Assembly (NCBI GenBank): GCA_019912885.1
Contig: JAIOHV010000109.1
Coordinates: 1 to 33,154 of the forward strand
Length of the DNA stretch: 33,154 bases
Reading direction: 5' to 3'
From: a bacterium
Lineage (GTDB): Bacteria; Lernaellota; Lernaellaia; JACKCT01
The notes beneath the pieces are model-generated. The model saw nothing but the letters and a program-made list of their open reading frames with translations, searched no databases and was not told where the DNA came from. Every line of letters starts with the position of its first letter. The stretch's first letter is position 1. The translations under genes and the position numbers were made by a program. Below are positions 22,401 to 30,937 of the stretch, in pieces.

Positions 22401-23681
22401 ATGTTTCGACGGTCGGCACTGGCAATTCTCGTCGTGGCGTTCGTTTGTTCCGTCGACGTTGTTTTTGCGGCTGCGCATTTCCGCGTCGGTCGCGGCGGGT
22501 TGTTCAACCAAGCGATGCGAGACATGACGAACGGCATCCGCTTTAACGGCTCGACGCGGGACCATCTCATGGGCACGGAGCAGATGACAGAAATTTTCAT
22601 CGACCACTACGACTTCTATCATCAAGGCGATCAGAGCACTGGCCCCATTCGGCGTTACAACATCGCCGACGCAGCGGGCTGCGATCCAAAGTTCACGTAC
22701 TTTGACTACTGGATCATGACGCAGGAGGCGCAAGAAATACCGCTGCTCGCCTACGTCTATCACCCGGCGATGGCCGTGCATACGAGCCGCTCGCTCGTGT
22801 CGGGCGGCGAGGATTCAGCCCACGACATCGGCGAAATATTTTATTGGCAGGCAGCCCTCGAGTACTTGGTGTTCGGCGGGATGATCGAGCTTGGCTATGA
22901 CAACGTGCCCATTGACATCCTGGCGTACGCCGATCCATCGATACCGCTACCAGATATGGACGAAGATGGGAAATCGTATCAACTTGGATGGGCACGCTGC
23001 TACGATGATTCCGAACACGATCAGGCCCCAAATTCCAATCCCAATTGTGACGGTGTTGGGAAGCACACAGCCGCTAACAGCACCGAGCGGACTTTCGGAG
23101 ATCCGGAGAAGGAAAAATTCCTGCGCATGCTCGCCGCGACAAGGAGCTATCGAATTTGGGATTTTCTCGCTTTCGGAGACGTGCGCAAGCCGGGAACGTT
23201 TTCCTTCGGCGGCTCACCACCGATATATACACCGTTCGACTACAATCACTATAATGAACGTCCGCGACCGCTAATGGTTGCGTGCGACGGTTCATATTGT
23301 CTGGACGATCTATGCATTGAACCGTGCTCAGACGGTGACTGTTCGTTTAACGGCGGTGCTTTCGCGGGTGATCGGATCATTCACGCGTCGTGGAAAGTCC
23401 ATCCCAAACCGTTATTCCAAAAGCCGCAAGTGCTCTACGCAATAGCCAATATCTACGACCAAGCCGTCAGTCTAAACTACAACGTGAATATCAGCACAGA
23501 ATATGGGGCGACGACCGGTTACGCCTGCGCGATTACGTTGAACCCAAATTCCGCGACATATGCCGATTGGCCCGGGACTTCACTCGGGACTGTCGTCTCG
23601 TCGCGGACGTTTAGCAACCTGTCGGTTCCGAGTCACAACGTGTTGCTAATTCGAATCGCGCCGACAAACCTTTGCCCATAA
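22401..23681 (+). CDS. Secreted protein of unknown function
   Basis: 426 residues with a clear signal peptide (1-23, ending VVFAAA). ATG 22401 is preceded by GGGAGGTG at 5 nt. The mature protein is rich in Tyr, Trp, His and Asp. It has segments such as DHYDFYHQGDQ, HDIGEIFYWQAALEYLVFGG and RMLAATRSYRIWDFLAFGD, reminiscent of the end of a carbohydrate-active (beta/alpha) barrel followed by a C-terminal beta-sandwich. It also has several Cys likely to form disulfides (ACDGSYCLDDLCIEPCSDGDC). I cannot assign a family. GC content and codon choice are clearly less GC-rich than in glnE or metG. Its TAA overlaps the next ATG by one base (TAATG), so the two are coupled. Confidence 0.75.
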   Translation: MFRRSALAILVVAFVCSVDVVFAAAHFRVGRGGLFNQAMRDMTNGIRFNGSTRDHLMGTEQMTEIFIDHYDFYHQGDQSTGPIRRYNIADAAGCDPKFTYFDYWIMTQEAQEIPLLAYVYHPAMAVHTSRSLVSGGEDSAHDIGEIFYWQAALEYLVFGGMIELGYDNVPIDILAYADPSIPLPDMDEDGKSYQLGWARCYDDSEHDQAPNSNPNCDGVGKHTAANSTERTFGDPEKEKFLRMLAATRSYRIWDFLAFGDVRKPGTFSFGGSPPIYTPFDYNHYNERPRPLMVACDGSYCLDDLCIEPCSDGDCSFNGGAFAGDRIIHASWKVHPKPLFQKPQVLYAIANIYDQAVSLNYNVNISTEYGATTGYACAITLNPNSATYADWPGTSLGTVVSSRTFSNLSVPSHNVLLIRIAPTNLCP

Positions 23682-25072
23682 TGGACCTTGAGCGCCTGCT
23701 CCGAATCGTTTGTATGACAGCGCTCTGCTGCGTGGCTGCTTTGCCCTTTGCTTCGTGCGACTGCGGATCGACAGACGGGAACGGCGGGGGTGATGACGAT
23801 ACGGCAGCAGTGGACGATGATACACATGGCGATCAAGACGACGATGACGACGCGAATGATGATTTGGACGACGACACTTGGCCGGACGACGATTTCGATG
23901 ACGACACCATCGACGATGACACCGATGACGGCGAGAACGACGACGATTCGGGCGATGACGACACGTGGCCCCATTCCGACCTTTGCTACTGGAACACCGA
24001 TCTGCCGCCTGACGACGCCTACGAGTGGAAGGTCACGGAGATCAGCGATAAAGACGACGTACTCGGCAGCCGGGCGCTCGCATTTGATAACCAAGGCCCT
24101 GTCGTTTTCTTCGTTAAATGGGACGTTCAGCTTGAAACGACGATCGGCTACTTCTCTCGTCTGAAGCAAGGTGGCTCGTGGGAACTGACACGTTTTTCCA
24201 ATCCTGATTACCAGGGAATAGCATCGATGGGCGTTGCGAAATCGCCTACAGGAGAGATTGCCTTGACGATTGCCGGACTCGGATGGAGTCCAGACGGGTT
24301 GTCGGTATGTCGCTTTGAAGGCGAAACTGTGGGCAACTGCATCGGGGTGTGGGACGGTGTACGTTGGCCTATTTTCAGTGGTTTCACCCCAGACGGCCGC
24401 TACACCGCGCTCGCGCGAGATCCATCGGATATCGTCGCAGTGTACCTGGAACAGCTTCCGAGCGGCATATGGGCCTGGTCGATGGTCCCAACGCTGCCTT
24501 TTACCGTCATGCACTCTTTCGCCATGGGTTCCGATGGAATTGGGCACACAACTTATCCCGACGGGGCATGGGAGCAACGTGGCATCACCCATGCCTTCGG
24601 TGGCCCGTGGCAGGTATGGCAGACGGAGGTCGTGTACGTCGCCGGTGATTCTGTCGGCTCCTCGTTCGCGGTGTCCAGGCAAAACGACATGATTGCCGAG
24701 GTCAATCACAATAACGCGATACTCTTCATCGCCCGCGACGACCTCGGTCAATGGGTTTCGGAACCGCTTACGGGTCCCGGGCCACAAAGCAGCTACTGGG
24801 TCGGTCGAGTGGCTTTCGATTCGGAAACTCGCCCCATGGCCACGTACCAGGTTAAAGGATGGAGCGACCCGAATAACTGGAGTTACCTCTGCTGGGCACG
24901 GAAGGAAGCAGGGGGATGGCGTAAGGAGGAAGTCTTCGGTGTGCGTGTGGGTTACGTCTACGATATGGCCACGGACACAGACGGAAATATTGGAATTCTT
25001 TTTTACTTTTGGGACGATACTGAAGAAAAGAGTAAACTTGCATTTGCCTTCCGAACCGCTCTGACTCGTTGA
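23681..25072 (+). CDS. Lipoprotein with Asp-rich linker and beta-propeller-like domain
   Basis: 463 residues. The signal peptide MDLERLLRIVCMTALCCVAALPFASC ends in a lipobox-like FASC, with lipidated Cys26. It is followed at once by a linker of about 65 residues of Asp-Asp-Asp/Thr blocks (DDDTWPDDDFDDDT type). The rest (about 100-463) has recurring motifs such as ALAFDNQGPVVFF, GVAKSPTGEIALT and VAFDSETRPMATY with the spacing of a six- or seven-bladed beta-propeller. No catalytic signature is recognised. The Asp linker probably spaces the domain from the membrane, perhaps with Ca2+. ATG 23681 overlaps the upstream TAA. Base composition is lower in GC, like its partner. Confidence 0.75.
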   Translation: MDLERLLRIVCMTALCCVAALPFASCDCGSTDGNGGGDDDTAAVDDDTHGDQDDDDDANDDLDDDTWPDDDFDDDTIDDDTDDGENDDDSGDDDTWPHSDLCYWNTDLPPDDAYEWKVTEISDKDDVLGSRALAFDNQGPVVFFVKWDVQLETTIGYFSRLKQGGSWELTRFSNPDYQGIASMGVAKSPTGEIALTIAGLGWSPDGLSVCRFEGETVGNCIGVWDGVRWPIFSGFTPDGRYTALARDPSDIVAVYLEQLPSGIWAWSMVPTLPFTVMHSFAMGSDGIGHTTYPDGAWEQRGITHAFGGPWQVWQTEVVYVAGDSVGSSFAVSRQNDMIAEVNHNNAILFIARDDLGQWVSEPLTGPGPQSSYWVGRVAFDSETRPMATYQVKGWSDPNNWSYLCWARKEAGGWRKEEVFGVRVGYVYDMATDTDGNIGILFYFWDDTEEKSKLAFAFRTALTR

Positions 25073-25506
25073 ATTCAAAAAACGATCAGTTCATTTGCGC
25101 GAAGGTTTTCGGTGGCGCGGATCGTTCGGATCTGTCTGCGTGATGGCGCCAATTTGGATGGGTCTGTTGGGCTCCGGCCGCTAGGCCCGCGCCCGAATCG
25201 CTTCGGCTCTCCCACGAAACGCAGCCTGCCGATCGGGGAGCGTGATACGGGCGACGGCGGTGAGCGGAACTGTGTGGACGAGGCGTCGAGGCGGGGGAGA
25301 ACGCTTTCCTTTTCCGCGCTTGCGGTCGGGACAGGCTTATTTCGTCGCGGGGTAATCGTCGCGGCCCGCGATGAAAAGCGGCCCCTTTTCCGGGGGCTCC
25401 GTTTGTTTATGATGGCACGCCGCGCGTCACGGCGTGAACCGGCGCTACACGCCGGTCACGGGGTGATGCGCGGCACACGCCTTTCCGGCGTCTTCCGGAG
25501 TTTTCG
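25073..25506. other. 434-bp intergenic region with hairpins upstream of metG
   Basis: No gene is supported here. It contains an imperfect GC-rich stem followed by TTTGTTT (about 25377-25410, possible weak plus-strand terminator). Two adjacent hairpins follow: CACGCCG / CGGCGTG (25416-25436) and ACCGGCG / CGCCGGT (25438-25456). They end 50 bp before the metG start. No T-box or other known metG leader element is recognised. A frame open from 25112 overlaps metG and looks non-coding. Confidence 0.5.
25416..25456 (+). promoter_or_regulatory. Tandem hairpins in the metG leader
   Basis: Two perfect 7-bp stems lie one base apart: 25416-25422 with 25430-25436, and 25438-25444 with 25450-25456 (5-nt loop CTACA). 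They may be the end of an upstream transcript or a structured 5' leader of metG. Function is not known. Confidence 0.4.
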
Positions 25507-27657
25507 ATGTCCCGCGAAAAAATCCTCGTCACGAGCGCGCTGCCGTACGCGAACGGCGCGATCCATTTCGGCCACATCGCCGGGGCGTACCTGCCGGCGG
25601 ACATCTTCGTGCGTCACAAGCGGATGTGCGGGGCGGACGTCGTCTACATCTGCGGCACGGACGACCACGGCGTGGCGATCACCGTCAGCGCCCGGCAGGC
25701 GGGGGTAAGCCCCGCGGATCACGTCGCGAAGTACCATGAGGTCATCCGGCGTACGTTTGACCGTGCAAACATCCGCTTCGACAACTTCTCGGCGACGAGC
25801 CGCCCGATCCACCACGACGTTTCGCGCGAGTTTTTCCTCGATATCGAAAAGGCCGGATACATCGAGCCGCGCACGACGCGGCAGCTTTATTGCGAGACGG
25901 ACGACATGTTCCTGGCCGACCGCTACGTCACCGGCACGTGCCCGCACTGCGGGTTCGCAAACGCGCGCGGCGACGAATGCGGAAGCTGCGGGCGCTGGCT
26001 CGATCCGCTGGAGCTTGCCGACCCGCGCTGCAAGATCTGCGGCACGGCGCCGGTCGTCCGCGAAACGAAGAACTGGTATCTGCTGCTCGACAAGATTCAG
26101 CCCAAGCTCGATGCGTGGCTCTCGGAAAAGACGGCGTGGAAGGACAACGTCGTCAACTTCGTGCGCGGCTGGCTCGACAAGGGCCTGGAGGCGCGGGCGA
26201 TCACGCGCGACATGGACTGGGGCATCCCCGTGCCGCTTCCGGGGGCGGAGGGGAAGGTGCTCTACGTGTGGTTCGACGCGCCGATCGGCTACATCTCGAG
26301 CACGATGGAGTGGGCGCAAAACCTCGGCGCGCCCGAACGCTGGAAAGACTACTGGCACGCGCCCGACACGCGGCTCGTGCACTTTATCGGCAAGGACAAC
26401 ATCCCGTTCCACTGCATCGTCTTTCCGGCGATGTGCATGGCGAAAAACGTGGTGCGAAAGGAGCCGATCGTGCTCGCCGCGGACGTGCCCGCCAACGAAT
26501 TCTACAACCTGGAAGGCCGGCAGTTCTCCAAGAGCGACGGCTGGTATATCGACCTGGACGATTTCTTCTCGAAATATTCGGCGGACGCGCTTCGCTACAC
26601 GTTGTGCGCCAACATGCCGGAGCGGCGCGACGCCGAGTTCACGTGGCACGATTTCCTTTTGCGCAACAACTCGGAGCTGGCGGACATCTTCGGCAATCTC
26701 GCCAACCGCGTGGCGCGATTTCTGGAGCGGAACTTCGACGGGCGCATCCCCGACGCAGGCGGACTCGACGACGACGACGCACGCATCATCGGCCTGTCCG
26801 AGACGCTACCCGACCGCGTGGCGAATTTCATCGACACGTTCGAGTTCCGCAAGGCGCTGTTCGAATGGATCGAGCTGGCGCGCGAAGGCAACCGCTATTT
26901 CGACGCGCGCGCTCCGTGGACGACGGTGAAGACCGACAAGGCCGCCTGCGGACGGCATCTGCACGTGTGCCTGCGCCTGCTCCGGTCGCTGGCCGTGTGC
27001 GGGTTCCCGTTCTTGCCCGATCTCGCGGCGCGCCTGTGGACGATGCTCGGCGAGATGACCGAGCTTGAAAAGGCGAACTGGTTCGAGGCGCCGCGCGAGG
27101 CGCTCGAAGCGGGCAAAAAGCTCGGGGAGCCGGTCATTCTGGTCGCCAAGATCGAGCCCGCGCAGATCGAGGGGGAGGTCGAAAAGCTCAAGGCGTTCGC
27201 CGCGGACGCCGCGAAGAAAGCGAAGCCGCCGGCCGATACCGGTAAGCAGCAGCCGAAACCGCGTGACGAAAAAAAGGAGGCGAGGGTGGATTCGGAGAAA
27301 CCCGAAGATACCGGCGCGGTCGAATACGCGCCGCTGAAAGAGCGCGTCAAATACGAGGACTTCGCGAAGCTCGATTTCCGCACGGCGCGGATTTTGACGG
27401 CCGAGCGCGTGCAAAAGAGCAAGAAGCTCGTGCGCCTGTCAATCGATCTGGGATTCGAGACGCGGCAGATCGTCGCGGGCATCGCGCAGCACTTCGAGCC
27501 GGACGAACTTGTCGGGCGGTCGATCGTCGTCGTCGCGAACCTCGAACCGGCGACGATCATGGGCGTGGAGTCAAACGGCATGCTGCTCGCCGCGCGGATG
27601 GGCGACGGGCTGGTGTTGTTGACGGCGGATTCGGCGCCGGGGGCGGCGATTTCCTGA
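25507..27657 (+). CDS. metG: Methionine--tRNA ligase with C-terminal tRNA-binding domain
   Basis: 716 residues. Class I signature HFGH (20-23), zinc-knuckle cysteines C145/C148, C158/C161 and C175/C178, and the KMSKS-type loop QFSKSDGW (339-346) with K342. An anticodon-binding helical domain runs to about 560. Then comes a charged Lys/Ala/Pro-rich linker (about 575-610), and from 615 an EMAP/Trbp-like OB domain (KYEDFAKLDFRTARIL) that improves tRNA binding and dimerisation. It charges initiator and elongator tRNA-Met with methionine. The linker carries CCGATACCGGT (27233-27243), a short match to repeats in glnE and at 30684. It stands alone, convergent with trkH, and is chromosomal housekeeping. 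Confidence 0.96.
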   Translation: MSREKILVTSALPYANGAIHFGHIAGAYLPADIFVRHKRMCGADVVYICGTDDHGVAITVSARQAGVSPADHVAKYHEVIRRTFDRANIRFDNFSATSRPIHHDVSREFFLDIEKAGYIEPRTTRQLYCETDDMFLADRYVTGTCPHCGFANARGDECGSCGRWLDPLELADPRCKICGTAPVVRETKNWYLLLDKIQPKLDAWLSEKTAWKDNVVNFVRGWLDKGLEARAITRDMDWGIPVPLPGAEGKVLYVWFDAPIGYISSTMEWAQNLGAPERWKDYWHAPDTRLVHFIGKDNIPFHCIVFPAMCMAKNVVRKEPIVLAADVPANEFYNLEGRQFSKSDGWYIDLDDFFSKYSADALRYTLCANMPERRDAEFTWHDFLLRNNSELADIFGNLANRVARFLERNFDGRIPDAGGLDDDDARIIGLSETLPDRVANFIDTFEFRKALFEWIELAREGNRYFDARAPWTTVKTDKAACGRHLHVCLRLLRSLAVCGFPFLPDLAARLWTMLGEMTELEKANWFEAPREALEAGKKLGEPVILVAKIEPAQIEGEVEKLKAFAADAAKKAKPPADTGKQQPKPRDEKKEARVDSEKPEDTGAVEYAPLKERVKYEDFAKLDFRTARILTAERVQKSKKLVRLSIDLGFETRQIVAGIAQHFEPDELVGRSIVVVANLEPATIMGVESNGMLLAARMGDGLVLLTADSAPGAAIS

Positions 27658-27659
27658 TA

Positions 27660-27750
27660 TTCACCGCAAAGGCGCGAAGAAATCGCAAAGACGCAAAGTC
27701 ATTCAAATATCTTTGCGTTCTTTGCGCGTCCTTGGCGCCTTTGCGGTGAA
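27660..27750. repeat. Nested inverted repeat between convergent metG and trkH
   Basis: Outer arms TTCACCGCAAAGGCGC (27660-27675) and its exact reverse complement (27735-27750). Inside are CGCAAAG at 27684 and 27692 facing CTTTGCG at 27711 and 27720. The whole 91-bp element fills the gap between the two genes and could end transcription from both sides. The CGCAAAG(G/A)CGC wording is a repeat I recognise from other genomes. Confidence 0.9.
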
Positions 27751-27751
27751 A

Positions 27752-29194
27752 TCATCGCTTCCAGAACTCCGGCGAAAACAGCACGAGCACGGTGTAGATC
27801 TCGAGGCGTCCGAGCAGCATGCAAAGACAGAGCACCCATTTGCCGAACGCGGGGATGTGACCGAAGTTGTCGGTCGCTCCGACCGTACCGAACCCCGGGC
27901 CGATGTTGCCCATGCTGGCGAGCACGCTTGTCAGCGCCGAGACGATATCGAGGCCAAGAATGCCCATCACGATCGTCGCGCCGAACGTCACCAACAGGTA
28001 GAGAAACGCGTAGCTCCAGATCGAACGAAGAATGCCGCCGGGTATCGCCGTTCCCCCGTATTTCGGCGGGCGCAGCGCGTGCGGGTGCAAAAGGAAAAAC
28101 ATCTCGTTGTAGATCATTTTCACCATCATCAGATGGCGCATGACCTTGATGCCGCCGGCGGTCGAACCCGTGCTACCGCCGACGAACATCAACACGAAAA
28201 GGACGACGACCGCGGCCGCGGGCCACAACTCGAAGTCTGCTGTCGCGAAGCCCGTGCAGGTCAGGATCGTCGTGACCTGAAACGCGGCATCGCGAAGGGC
28301 GATCCCGATCGTGGACGTACCCGAGAAAAACAGCGCGATCGCGACCGCCAGCGTCGCGACGGCGAAGATGCCGAAATAGACGCGAAGCTCCTCGTCCTTG
28401 ATGGCCTTACGGAAACGTCTGGCCAGTATTGCGTAGTGCAGCGCGAAGTTCATGCCGCCAAGCAACATGAAGACGGTTATGACGATGTGAATGTAGCTGC
28501 TGTCGTACGCCCCGACGCTCGCGTTGCGCGTCGAGAATCCGCCGGTGGATAGCGTTGCGAACGCATGGCAGGTCGCGTCAAACCAGTCCATGCCGCCGAA
28601 CATGAGCAGAACCGTTTCGACCGCCGTCAGGCCGACGTAAACCAGCCATAGCGTTCGCGCGGTTTCCGCGACCCGGGGACGGACTTTCGTCTCCGGCGTC
28701 TTCGCCTCCGCGCGGAAAAGCTGCAAACCTCCGACGCCGACCAGCGGCAGGATCGCGACGGACAAAACGATGATGCCCATGCCTCCGATCCAGTGGGAGA
28801 ACGCTCGCCAGAAAAGAATGCTGCGCGGCAACGCTTCGATGTCCGCGAAGATCGTCGAACCGGTCGTGGTGAATCCGGAGACCGATTCAAAAAACGCGTC
28901 GTGAACGTTGTCGACCACGCCGGTGGCCACGAACGGCGCGGCGCCGATGATGCCCGCGAGAAACCACGCGCCGGCGACGATGAACAGCGCCTCGCGGATG
29001 TTGATCTCCTCGTGCATCGATCGAGTCGGAAACCATGCGAGAAAACCGAGGATCGAAAATACGGAGACGCACAGCAGGAACGCGGGCGCGGCGCCGTCGT
29101 CGTACCCGAGTGCGACGGCCGCGGGGACGAGCATCGTCAGCGCGATCGCGAGGGTGAAGATGCCGAGGATGCCGGTGACGAAACGCCAGCGCAT
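27752..29194 (-). CDS. trkH: Trk-type potassium uptake membrane subunit
   Basis: 480 residues, about ten to twelve membrane segments. The four pore-loop selectivity segments of the TrkH/KtrB superfamily are visible in order: SGFTTTGST, LSTGGFST, TCTGFAT and GNIGPGFGTVG. It mediates K+ entry across the inner membrane, gated by the cytoplasmic RCK protein TrkA, encoded immediately upstream. ATG 29194 shares one base with the trkA stop (TGATG), so the two are coupled and made in step. Length and motifs are normal and nothing is missing. The gene ends at the nested inverted repeat shared with metG. Confidence 0.95.
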   Translation of the reverse strand: MRWRFVTGILGIFTLAIALTMLVPAAVALGYDDGAAPAFLLCVSVFSILGFLAWFPTRSMHEEINIREALFIVAGAWFLAGIIGAAPFVATGVVDNVHDAFFESVSGFTTTGSTIFADIEALPRSILFWRAFSHWIGGMGIIVLSVAILPLVGVGGLQLFRAEAKTPETKVRPRVAETARTLWLVYVGLTAVETVLLMFGGMDWFDATCHAFATLSTGGFSTRNASVGAYDSSYIHIVITVFMLLGGMNFALHYAILARRFRKAIKDEELRVYFGIFAVATLAVAIALFFSGTSTIGIALRDAAFQVTTILTCTGFATADFELWPAAAVVVLFVLMFVGGSTGSTAGGIKVMRHLMMVKMIYNEMFFLLHPHALRPPKYGGTAIPGGILRSIWSYAFLYLLVTFGATIVMGILGLDIVSALTSVLASMGNIGPGFGTVGATDNFGHIPAFGKWVLCLCMLLGRLEIYTVLVLFSPEFWKR

Positions 29195-30555
29195 CAGAAG
29201 AACGCGACTCCGACGGCGAACAGCTTTTCGACCTTCTTCATCGCCTTTTTCGTCGTGAAGACAAGAAGCTGATCGCCCGGGCGCACCTGATCCTCGCCGG
29301 AGGGAATGATGACCTCGCCTTCGCGAACCAGCGCGCCGAGGATCGCGCCCTTGGGGAATTCGAGGTCGCGAATGCGCGCCATCGTGACCGGCGCGGTTTC
29401 CATCGCCAGAAATTCCAGCACCTCGGCGTCGGGACCGAGCACCGCCGCACCGAGGATTTTTCCCTTGCGCACCATGCCGAGCACGGTGTTGACCGCCGCG
29501 ACGTTCTTGGAGACGAGAGCGGTGATGCCGATCGAACCGACCACACTCGCGTACCCGCGCCGCTCGATCAGCGCGATCACGCGCGGCACGCCTTCGCGCG
29601 AAGCGATCATCGCCGCGAGGATGTTGTCCTCGTCCTGCGGCGTCGCGGCGATGAACGCGGAGGAGTCCTCGACGTTCTCCTCGCGCAGAAGCGCGATGTC
29701 GATGCCGTGCCCGTGGATGACCATCGTCCGCGAAAGCTCCTGCGCCAGGGTCTCGGCCGTCGCGCGATCCTCCTCGATGAGCTTGCAGGGGATGTCCCGC
29801 GTCTCGAGCATCTTCGCCAGGTGATAGCCGACCGACGTTCCGCCGACGATCATGACGCGCCTCAGGCGGCTGAACGCCTTGCCGACGAGCTGCGTCATCT
29901 TTTCCATGTTCTCGTCGTCGACGATCAGCCAGATGAAATCGCCCTCGCGGATCGCGTCGTCGCCGCGCGGGATCACGACGTGCGTTCCCCGGTCGATCGC
30001 CACGATCAGCGCCCGGCGCAGCTCGAAATCCTGCGCGAGCGAGGAGAGCGTACGGTTCATGATCGGCGCGCCCGGCTGCACGCGAAAGCCGGTCAGGCGC
30101 ACCTTGCGGTCGGCGAAATAGCGCACGGCGTCCGCCGTCGGCGCGTCGAGCAGATCCATCACGCCGCGCGCCGCCTCGACATCCAGGTTGATGACGAGAT
30201 CCACGCCGAGCCGTCCGGCGCCGGTCTTTTCGAGGTGCGCGATATACTCCTCGTTACGCAGCCGCGCGAGGCGCTCCACGGACGGATTCAGCGCGGCGGC
30301 GATGGCGCACGCAACGAGGTTCGTTTCGTCGGAGTTCGTGACGGAGACGAATATCGTGGCGTCGTCAATGCCGGCCTCGGTCAGAAGCCGCGGCGAGGCG
30401 CCGTGGCCGGTCAGCACGGAGATGTCGAGCTCGTCGCGCGCCTTCTGGCTGCGCGCTTCGTCCTGCTCGATCATGACGACATCGATTTTTTCCTCGGCGA
30501 GATGCCGCGCGATGGTGAATCCCACCTCGCCGCCGCCGATGACGATCACGCGCAT
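29194..30555 (-). CDS. trkA: Trk system potassium uptake regulator (double RCK domain)
   Basis: 453 residues, the usual length for a tandem TrkA. Two repeats each hold an RCK_N Rossmann fold and an RCK_C domain. The first nucleotide-binding loop is VIGGGEVG (residues 5-12), with an acidic residue after strand 2 (MIEQDEARS). The second is MIVGGTSVGYHLAKML near residues 234-249, with LIEEDRA. These bind NAD(H)/ATP/ADP and gate TrkH. It is the first gene of the trkA-trkH pair. Upstream, on the minus strand, TTGATT (30623-30618) and TACGCT (30600-30595) with 17-bp spacing make a weak promoter candidate. A GGGG before the ATG serves as a poor Shine-Dalgarno. Confidence 0.95.
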   Translation of the reverse strand: MRVIVIGGGEVGFTIARHLAEEKIDVVMIEQDEARSQKARDELDISVLTGHGASPRLLTEAGIDDATIFVSVTNSDETNLVACAIAAALNPSVERLARLRNEEYIAHLEKTGAGRLGVDLVINLDVEAARGVMDLLDAPTADAVRYFADRKVRLTGFRVQPGAPIMNRTLSSLAQDFELRRALIVAIDRGTHVVIPRGDDAIREGDFIWLIVDDENMEKMTQLVGKAFSRLRRVMIVGGTSVGYHLAKMLETRDIPCKLIEEDRATAETLAQELSRTMVIHGHGIDIALLREENVEDSSAFIAATPQDEDNILAAMIASREGVPRVIALIERRGYASVVGSIGITALVSKNVAAVNTVLGMVRKGKILGAAVLGPDAEVLEFLAMETAPVTMARIRDLEFPKGAILGALVREGEVIIPSGEDQVRPGDQLLVFTTKKAMKKVEKLFAVGVAFF

Positions 30556-30640
30556 GCCGGCCCCAGTTCATTCGTGCGGGGTTTGTGCGCGTGGAGCGTA
30601 CAACTCCGCGCGCGGTCAATCAACGTTAATAGGGAATCGC

Positions 30641-30782
30641 GAATTGGGAATTGGGAATGCCGTCGCAAGCTCGCCGGCGCCTCGGCGAAACCGGTATCGG
30701 GTGAGTTTTTTTAAGCGCGAATACGCGTCGCCGTGTTTCGGTCTTGCATTCCCATTTCGCAATTCCCCATTCCCAATTCCCC
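30641..30782. repeat. Dispersed repeat pair (GGGAATTGGGAATG and inverted copy) flanking an ACCGGT element
   Basis: 30641-30659 matches 1721-1739 exactly and also shares the following GTCGCAAG. 30746-30782 carries CATTCCC and CCCATTCCCAATTCCC in inverse orientation. Between them lies GGCGAAACCGGTATCGG (30684-30700). The layout resembles a small element with inverted ends, but no gene is inside. Confidence 0.75.
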
Positions 30783-30793
30783 GTTGTTCTTGC

Positions 30794-30822
30794 TTGATTT
30801 TTGGCCGACCGGGTACTATAAA
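30794..30822 (+). promoter_or_regulatory. Sigma-70-type promoter for ribBA-ribH-nusB
   Basis: TTGATT (30794-30799), a 17-bp spacer, and TATAAA (30817-30822). Transcription should start near 30829, leaving a leader of about 109 nt. No FMN-riboswitch consensus is seen in the leader. Confidence 0.7.
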
Positions 30823-30937
30823 CCGACAGCCTTCTCGGGCCCGTATCGCGCCCGGAACGGCATTGGGGAAAAGCCCGCAATGGGCGCCGCCGCAAGTTCC
30901 CACAAGGTCCGCAACGCGTCGAAAGGGTGCGTTTGAC

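Larger units (their letters stand above)
30556..30937. other. 382-bp divergent region with dispersed repeats and the ribBA promoter
   Basis: It contains a second copy of GAATTGGGAATTGGGAATG (30641-30659), an inverted relative (30746-30782) that could pair with it, and GGCGAAACCGGTATCGG (30684-30700), the exact complement of a stretch in glnE. The ribBA promoter is at 30794-30822. The conserved bases of an FMN riboswitch were looked for between the promoter and ribBA and not found. Confidence 0.7.

Noticed and set aside
22091-22781. Open frames on both strands across the start of the secreted protein at 22401
   Set aside because: They have no domain resemblance or ribosome-binding site and conflict with the clear signal peptide and GGGAGGTG of the plus-strand gene.
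25112-25708. A 198-codon frame before and overlapping metG
   Set aside because: The overlapping part is metG in another frame, and the upstream part has Arg/Ser-rich noise composition and no supporting signals.
30823-30937. FMN riboswitch before ribBA
   Set aside because: I looked for the conserved RFN-element bases between promoter and start codon and saw none.
30188-30937. A start far upstream of ribBA giving a 650-residue protein
   Set aside because: The extra part is antisense to trkA and intergenic repeats. The RibB domain begins at ATG 30938, after a promoter and Shine-Dalgarno.
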